Source: Branchiostoma floridae (lineage: Eukaryota > Chordata > Leptocardii > Amphioxiformes > Branchiostomatidae). From it: a stretch of DNA of 64,000 nucleotides. Numbering within the stretch: position 1 is the first letter of the stretch; every line of letters starts with the position of its first letter. The notes under the pieces are model-generated. The model did no database searches, was not told the origin of the DNA, and saw nothing but the letters and a program-made list of their open reading frames with translations. A program made the translations under genes and the position numbers. The DNA lies in the NCBI RefSeq assembly GCF_000003815.2, contig NC_049982.1:32440878-32504877 (forward strand). The letters run 5' to 3'. Shown here in pieces: positions 22,301 through 31,300 of the stretch.

Positions 22301-25300
22301 AGCAGCCCGACAAACATCCGCCGGCCCCCTAGAAGGGCCAGTTACAGCCCTGGACAGCGGAGTCTGTGTTACACAGACTACCAACAATATACAAAAGTCT
22401 CTGTTCCTTATGTTGTGTCTGTTATAAGTTGTTTGTATCACACGTAACCATTTCATCCTGCCCTGTACTACACACATCCACCACTTCCTGCTCTCCCATA
22501 TGGCGACAGATAAGACATTTGGAGTACTTCTTGTGGACAATAGCTGTGCTAGTGTGTGTGGACCGTGCCATGCTTCATTGTGATTTCCTTGGATCAACAT
22601 TTTGGAAAGGATCCTTCTTTCTATCTCTCATAATGATTTGTTGTTTGTTTGCAGGAAGTCAAAGTTAACTGGGCTACAACGCCAAGTGGAAATAAAAAGG
22701 ATACTAGTAGTAAGTACAGTTTTCCTTGTCTATTGACTAAAAACATGTTATCTTGGTGCGTTATCTAAGTTTTTGTTTGCATGATTCTCTGTCAGAAAGA
22801 TATTGTTCTGAAAGTACAATTTTCAGTGTTTTGTTTAGTTCATTATTGTGGATATTGCAGTGCAAATAAGTACTTCGTGACCCATGCTACCTTTGTTTAA
22901 TGACAACATTTGTCTAATGTCTGGCAACAGAAATATCTTGAGTATAAACCAAGGTGTATATACGTGCCAAGAGGAGTCTGTTTTCTATTTTATTTCTTTG
23001 TTTTGAATCAGAATGCAGTTAAGTGTTGTTTCCTAATTAAAATTCAGTGTGATGTATTTGACACTTGTTGCTGATATGTACATATGAATGTGAGCATGCA
23101 TATGTAAAACAAAATAAGCGTACTTCAATGTCATGTAAAGTAAAACAATACTCTCCTCAGATAATAATCTAAAGGTGGCTGGATATTGTATCGACAAGAT
23201 GTTTACAAAACTTCCAATGTTCTCTGAAGTTCTCTGGAGTAGAATTTGGCGTAGAATGCTCACAGAGCTGTATTGTTCTGATCACAGTTACATGTATCTC
23301 TTAAACACAGCGTCCTTGGTGACCAACAACCCCTGCTATCTTAAAAGATAAAATGCCCTACTGTGTATGACTAAGACTTGCAGCACCAGTCATGTATATA
23401 CTTTGTTACCCTTGGCATGTAGTGACTTCTATTTTGTTGTTTTTGTATAGTTCTAGATGCAATAACTTTGAGTTGTTGAAGAGTTTAATGCTGAATATAA
23501 CACATTTCCTACAAAAGCAATTTGGGGAAATATGTTTTAGAACAACTCCCTCAAAGAGACCGTGGTAGGTATAGTATATTGGTGTACTGTCTTCTATGTA
23601 TCTGATGACCCTACAAAATACTGTAACAGTAACAGTTTCAGTATGGAAGCCTTAAACTTGTTCTGTTCTAAGAACATGCATAATGATGTGAAGACTAGAA
23701 ACTGGATGATAGCAAGTTGCAGAAGAAAAAAGAACTGACGTCAGCATGTTTCTTCGTGTTTCAGACCACCACCATGTTTTTGTTGGAGACTTGAGTCCGG
23801 AGATTGACACCACAGATCTCAAGGCTGCCTTCGCTCCCTTTGGGAAGATCTCGTAAGGAATCTTCTAATCTAAGTTTTACGCATTTTGTCCTGCCATGTC
23901 ATGGATGAATATTTTTTTTACAGTGTGCACGTTAGTCAACTAGTTCTTCCATTTGCAGCAAAGTGGATGTGTATGGATTCTGGAAACCGTTTTAATGATA
24001 TTGTGTCTGAATATGAGGCCGGGTTCAGTCTACATGACTTATTTGTGGTGGCCAGCTACATGTACAGTACGTGTATACCTAACTGCCTTTGTTTTACTTG
24101 TGTACACGTACTATACATGTAGTTGGCTACCGCCATAGAATAGTCAATGACCAATATAGTATGCAGTAAACACCTTTTCTGTTAAAAGTTCTCTATTTGT
24201 TTTCTATATGGTTGAAGAAAGCTATTTCCAGATATGCAAATGAGACTATTGACATATCGGAAATTTAGAGCTTTTTGGACACATGGCCTAAGTGCAAAGC
24301 TGAATTATGATGCACAATGGAAATGATTCAACTAGCTCAATATGCAACTATATCTGGTGATCAAATTCAAGCCATATCATCGGTTAACATGTATACGGTT
24401 CCATAAAGGTAGAGACTGTGGTGCAAACTATACGACTGACTTAGGTGTATTGATTGTGTATTGTGAGAATGCACTCTTGTTTAAACTATACACATCTCAG
24501 GTCCCATTGTTTTTCTCCAATTGACAGTAGACTGTTGTACATGTCCACAGTAGTATAGAAAAGTTGTTCACAGGCTGATTATAAAGAAGCCCAAGAGTAA
24601 TGTAAAACTTACCAACAGTTAAGATTGTCCAGTATACTCTCTATGAATTGAATCATACACAGCCACACAGGACTATTGCCTAATACTCTGCATCAAACTT
24701 AAACTTTAAAGGATAAAACATCAAGTTATTATCCTTTTTTTTTTTTGAAGTAGTAAGTTACTGAGAAAACTGACCTTAAAAATTCTTAATGGTCATAACG
24801 TTAAGACGGTTTCTTGTAATTCATTGAGCCTCTTCTTTTTTCTATCTATTACAAGATTTTTAGATTTTTTTCCATTGAAATTTTGGACTGGTACATAAAA
24901 AGCGATTCAGGGCTGATTTTAGCACTCTAATTTCCTCTAACTTAGAGTCTAAGATATCCATGAAAGTGTGAACATCAAGCAACGGCCTAACAAAGAAAGG
25001 GCCTTTTATATTAATAATTAATTGTTTACTGTATCTGGTGAAACTTGTTTTTTTTGGGTGCTGAAAGGTAAGAATATACAATGATAGAAAGATACCGTTG
25101 TGATGACCGTTGTTTTTGGAGTGTCTTGACATGGGTGTTTTGTTGGAGTGCTTGACGACTGCTTTGTTTTAGCATATGTGTAGTTTTAGAACTCAAAACA
25201 TGCATGTTTTTTGTTCATGAATTATGATTCGAAAATTTTACAGACATGGGTATATTTTGTAATACATGTGTAATACATGAGTTAATGTTGTACTTTTTTT

Positions 25301-28300
25301 ATAGGGAAACGCTCTGTTTAAGACTTTTATAGTTTACACATGTTATGTCCACTAATACGTTCCTTATCTCAAACAGTTGTGGCCAACGTGCCACTGGTTT
25401 GATTTGGTTCTAGAAACTGTACAATATTGTTCTAATTGAGAATATGTATTAAGTTGTCTAGTCAAGTCCTTCGGAGTTTTATTTTTCTTTGCATTTTGAG
25501 TATTTTGACCCAAAAGTTTGTGGGTTGTCGTGCTAGCCAGGAATTAGGGACAATGACATAGCATTGACTATCTTAACTGTTGTAGTATGGGATGTGCCTC
25601 TTGTTGAGGTAAACCAAGAGGCTTTGTTATTTCATTTTTTTAATCTCATCTTAGTAAGAATCTATTCTGAGATGAAATAGCTGAAACAACCGACAAAGTC
25701 ATTTTGACATTGTCCTATTTTCTATAGATGTATATCATTTGATTCCTAATTTGCAAAAAAAAGAATATAGCAGCTCTAGTAATGAGACCAATTCCTCTTT
25801 CTCAATACCTTTGTAGGCTTTACTATCACTATATATGTTACTATACTTGTATTCAATCTTTGATTACAAATCGTTATCAACGAATTATGTAGTTTTCTTA
25901 GACTTGTCTTTAGAGCGATTCCTTTTAAAGCGCTCAATTTTTGCTATTTTCTGTTGTTTAAACTCCTATCATAGTATTTCTTGCTTCTATGTGTCGTGAC
26001 TTAACATGGCCTAAAACTGTTCTATTGGTCTTTCAAAATTGCAGAGGTTGAACCATTCGCCCCTATCGTATGAGGCGATACTGAGAACTCAGACAACCAC
26101 TGGCAACAAATAAAACGTGCATTGTGTTACCAGGCTACGTATGCCTTTTCATTCCTATTTTTATTATTTCATTCAACTTTCCAACTTTTCCATCAGCTGT
26201 GTCAGTTTGTAGTTGTTTAAATATTTCACAAGATGGGATCCTCCGAACTTTTGCAGGATGTGCATGGTTCAATGCTGTAGATACACCGTACCAATGCTAC
26301 CCTGTGTTGTTTTTGGTGTGTTAGTTATTACCTTTAGCAGTGTTATTGGTGAATTGTTTCATACCAACTTTCTGTTTCCACTATGTTCCTTTAAACTTTT
26401 CATTAAAAACTTTCAAAAGAACATTGTGGAACTTACCCCATCCAAAATACCGTTATGATTGATAGATTTATGAATATTTGTGTCTATTCTTATACACTTT
26501 ATTACAAGTGATAAGATTTTCGTATAGTTTCTTTGAGAGTAAACGTGTTGTCTAGATCGATAGCTGCACTACTCCTAGCGTGTTTTCTGTGGTAATTTTC
26601 CTATAAACCGTTGTATGTCCCTTGAGAAACGATCTCTTAGACCCAAGTGCACAGTTGCATGTTTAATTTCCTACCCATGTAAGTTGTAACCAGTTGCCAT
26701 GTGGTGTGTGAGAGAGACTTTTCCTTAGGTCAGTCAAGTTTTTTTTTAGACAATGGCTTGGAGTTAAGCTTTCGGCTGTGTGTTTGATAAATATCGGAAG
26801 CGTACAGGATGTGACCGTTGTTTTCTCCCGTTCCTGCACAGGGATGCCCGCGTGGTGCGTGACGCCCAGACGGCCAAGTCCAGGGGATATGGATTTGTTT
26901 CCTTTGTCAACAAAGTGGTACGTTTAGACAAACATTACCTCATGTACAGTACGACTGCAAATCTAACCTTTGCAACATCCAACCAAATCTGGATTACTGG
27001 TGTTTTTTGAAAGGCAGGGCATGGTATTTTTTTTTCAATTCTCCATGTTCATACCTTGATATGATGATATTGTTCATGATCTTTGTTATGTAAACAAAAT
27101 TGTTCGATGTTGGCACATCAGACATGTTGTTTGTTGATACTAGGGGTGAGTATCGGGACAGAAAATTCAGGTCCAGGTTCGGTTAAGGTCCAGAGGATCA
27201 GGTCTAGGACCGGATTTGAACCTGAACCTGATTGTCCGTAAAAACTTGTGAATGGGCGATACTCAAAACAATGGTTCATTTTGCTACAATAGAATCTGTT
27301 TGGTGTAGTAGCCAATTCCCACATGCTAACTGCTTCTATGTTTGACTAAAAACTATAAACTCTACTCTACTTTGTTGTTACTGTAATTCTTGATTTTATT
27401 GCGGTAACTTAATTTTAGCGTTTTTAGCGCCCGCTAGTCGAGCGCTAAATTTTCATTACGCGACTTTTTCATTACGCGAATTCACCACCGCCCCCCACCC
27501 TCTAATGTCGCGGCGCCGATTTCTGGTTTTGTTTATTATTTACTTAGTATATACGGTCACGATCTAACTCTTATCCTTTACAAAAACGTGCACACATTAC
27601 CCTAGTAATTCACACAGGAACAAGAAGTTCGTCGTTCTTCAAGAAATAAAACATATATTTAAATGGAAAGTTTGTCGTCATTTCTTTTACAAAATGCAGT
27701 GAAAGCATGCTGACGCAAACAACACAAATTCGTTACGAGCTGAGCTGCATATTTACCAATTGCGTATTTATCAATATTATTCTACGCTACGATTTAGAAG
27801 TTTGTCCATAAAATATACAAAACAGTTCCGAAGTTCACGTTGTGCTACGATGTTACACAAGACTTAGAAAATGTCCGCGTCATCTTAGCGTGCAGACAAC
27901 AACAGCAAAAATGAAAAAAAAAAAACAGAAAAAAAAACAAAGCCACTACGGAATATTTGGTGTAAATCTACGAATTTCTAGGCAGAAATACAGTCAAATT
28001 CATAGCGTCAAAGCCCAATATGTAAGGCGTGTTTTTTGTGAGCTACGAACAATTCGGAATTACAAGAATCCGCCGCCACCCAAGCGTACAAACAACAACA
28101 ATCAAGTTTCAAAATGGCGCCGACCGTGCGCCGCATGGATCTCACAAAATTATTTCTGCGGCGCCGCATCGAGGTCGACAACCTTCAAGTCTGGCGATGT
28201 TTTTCGTGTGTGAAAAGTTTGCGATCTTGTTCGTTCCATGGCGGGCGACTTCTTCCAGAAACGTCTTTTTGATCGAATGCGTGGCCGATTCGAGATTCGC

Positions 28301-31300
28301 TGACGTCCCTCACAAGTTTTCGCTACCAAATTTCGCAATCTTGGTCCTGCTTCCGGAGTATGGTGGTGGTTCCCGCTACGTTTTTTCTCGCTGTTCGCCG
28401 CCTGTATGGCTTTCTCGGCTTCCTTATTCACGACAGCAGTATCAAGTGGGCTGTTGTCGTCGTTGGGTCGGCTATGTCCGCCAAAATTTAGCGGGCCGCC
28501 GGCCGGCCAGAGTCGGCGGCCGTCAAGCGCGTTTTGAAATCACCGCGTCCGTAAGTTGTTTATTATTCAGAACCACACGCACCGCCGGCGTGTATGTTAT
28601 TTCTAGTCATGTATTTTTCGGACTTTAGGCATGTAAACTACCGAGGGTTTTGGTAATATTCATGCTATTTTTTCACACATCCGACTGAAAATTTAGCGCC
28701 TCCTTCACAACGCTAAAATTAAGTGACGCGAGTTACTCCATTTTCCCAAAAACGCTATAATTTCCAGACGCGAGAATTTCAAGAATTACAGTATTTTCTT
28801 GGGCCAGTAAGCCCAGAACATGACTGCCAATATAATGTGTTCATTTTCTAATCAGTCCAAAATCTGACTTATTTTTCTGGTCATTTTTTTGAAGAAAAAT
28901 GGTTTTGTACCGATCCCCATTGTTCTGTTCTGGTCCCCAGCTTTAGTTGATACTGCACTACTTGATCGTTCTTTTCAATCATCAACAGCAATTACACATA
29001 ATAAAAGTATGTATTTCAAAGTGTACAATCAACTTTGGTGGAGATCAGTTCTTTCTACAACTGCATAATAGATTCACCTTAAAGTTTTATATGCCATTGG
29101 ACCATGTGAAGCATTGATTAAGCTACCTTGTTTGTTACAGGATGCAGAAAATGCCATTGGGGCCATGAGTGGTAAGACATAGTTTTATATCATCCTGTCT
29201 TTTGTATTAAAAAAACAAAAAATACAGTAGATGGTATTGTGATAAAGTACAAACCACAGAGGCAAAAGTATTTTTGTATGAAAGTTATTGAATTGCAAAA
29301 CTCCAACATAAGAAAATACTGTAATCATGTTGTGTGTACTATTTTCATAGTGACCTCTTTGTGCGAAATCATTTCACGGTAAAAATTGCACATTTTCTGT
29401 CTTAAATACACCAGTGTACCCACTGTGAACTTAAAACAACCCAGATCTTAAGTTACTGTAGAATTAGTGTTTGTAAATTTCTGAACTACATGTAATGTAA
29501 CAAGTCTAGTAGATATGATTTGTTGTATTTCAGCTTCGGCGAATCATTTCATGCATACTATTTTTACTTGAGCTAAGGAATCATTGCTGTTTTGTCTCCA
29601 GGTCAGTGGTTGGGTGGCCGAGCCATCCGAACCAACTGGGCAACCCGTAAGCCCCCACCTCCAAAGTCAAACGAAGGTACAACTGGACGTATGTTACATT
29701 AATGCTTATTATTTCTACCATATACAAGGGTGATAGTTATTATTTAAGTTTGCATGTAAGCTTATTATTAAGACTTCACGTTGGCTTTAAGGCTATGTGG
29801 TGGGATGTAAGGCAATGCATGTCTCTTTTTATAATTACATATTAATAATTGCACTTAATTCTACCTCATATGATAAATTTGTCAGATTTCATTACATTTA
29901 TCACTTTTAATGACATAGGGTAAGCTAGCTGCCATGCTAGGTAGAAACGCATGGTCAGACATTGTTAATGGCACCTCATATGAGGATGAACTGAACTGAA
30001 CTGAACTGTAAGCAGCAGGAATAGGAAAGGCGTAGTAAGCTCCTTTTCCCTAAACTTTAAAAATTTTCTAAAATAGGAATTATTTGCCCTTTTAACTTGT
30101 GTGGTTCTCAGTAAAAATAGTTTATAGAACATCATTCACTTAGCTTGTGGAGTCCACCTTTAGCCAAGCAGTCCGTTTATTACTTCTATACAGTAATTTC
30201 ACCACATTTAGCAGGGCTCAAAATACTTTTTTCTGCATACCTGCACTTGTGCGGGTAACATTGATAATTACCTGCACCAGACAAATTTTACCTGCACCGC
30301 TCTGAACTTAGAAAGTATGGATCATACTAAAATTGGGGACCATTGCTACCGGTATTTTTTCTTTTATACTTCTTAGGTGGTAACAGTCAATAACAGCTAA
30401 TAACAATCCATATACACCTACATCGTAGGAGTCTTTTATGTATAAAACCCAGTACATGGCCCAGTGCAGGTTAGGTGCAGGTAGACACCAGAAGCACCTG
30501 CACAGCTCCAATTTTACCTGCACTAACCTGCATATGCAGGTGGTATTTCGAGCCCTGTTTAGTAGTTACTGCAGATGACAGAAGTATTTTGACAGTAGCA
30601 GGTGCTGAGTGTTCGACCTTCCGTTGCACAGGTCAGAAGCAGTTGTCCTACGATGAGGTATTGTGCCAGGCTAGTCCGACAAACACCACCGTGTACTGTG
30701 GGGGCATCACAAAAGGGCTGACAGGTGAGTCCCAGGTGTTCCTTGAACAGCTGAAACACTACATAAAGATTAGGACTTAGGACTGTACACCTATACCTGT
30801 AAAAATGTCAACTTGTTAAGTTAAGGTCATCAGTGTCGGTAGCTATCAACTTTTCCCAACATTTTCCACTACAACTGTTTTCCTTCTTCAGAATCATCTA
30901 TACCATTGTTGTTGTACCTGGCAGTTTTTCTAAGTACACAACCCTACAAAAAGTGTGACTTCCAAAAATGCCAGTCACAACTACTGAATGCCACCTGCTG
31001 CGCAATGCTTATTGCCTGGTCTAAAATGTCATACATGTATTGTTTTCCTTGCAGAGGATTTGATGCGCAACACATTTTCTAACTTTGGACCTATCCAAGA
31101 GATCAGGGTATTCCCAGAGAAAGGCTACAGCTTCATCAGGTTAGTGTTGTGTGGTTTTATGCCCATCTACAGAAGGACACTGAAACTATCCATTGCTGTA
31201 TTTTTTTTTGGGGGGGGGGGGGGTACCCCAACTGAAAGTGGGGTAGGTCATGCACTTGTCCGAACAGCACTTTCACTTGCCCTGGACAATAGGGCTAGTG

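Larger units (their letters stand above)
13894..22654 (+). other. TIA1 intron 3 (8.8 kb), repeat-bearing
   Basis: This intron holds no further exon that I can support. It contains several inverted-repeat elements listed separately, the 100-N gap and dispersed repeat fragments. A GC-richer stretch with CCAAT and octamer motifs lies at 19450-19800. Open frames such as the one at 14536-14916 have no splice-site or homology support. Confidence 0.6.

Noticed and set aside
28029-28628. 199-codon plus-strand open frame
   Set aside because: It lies entirely inside the pogo-like element, antisense to the pieces that resemble a transposase, so it is most likely a shadow frame.
31205-31225. T-run followed by a G-run as a possible regulatory G-tract
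   Set aside because: A single homopolymer with no further G-tracts for a quadruplex; likely slippage or assembly noise.
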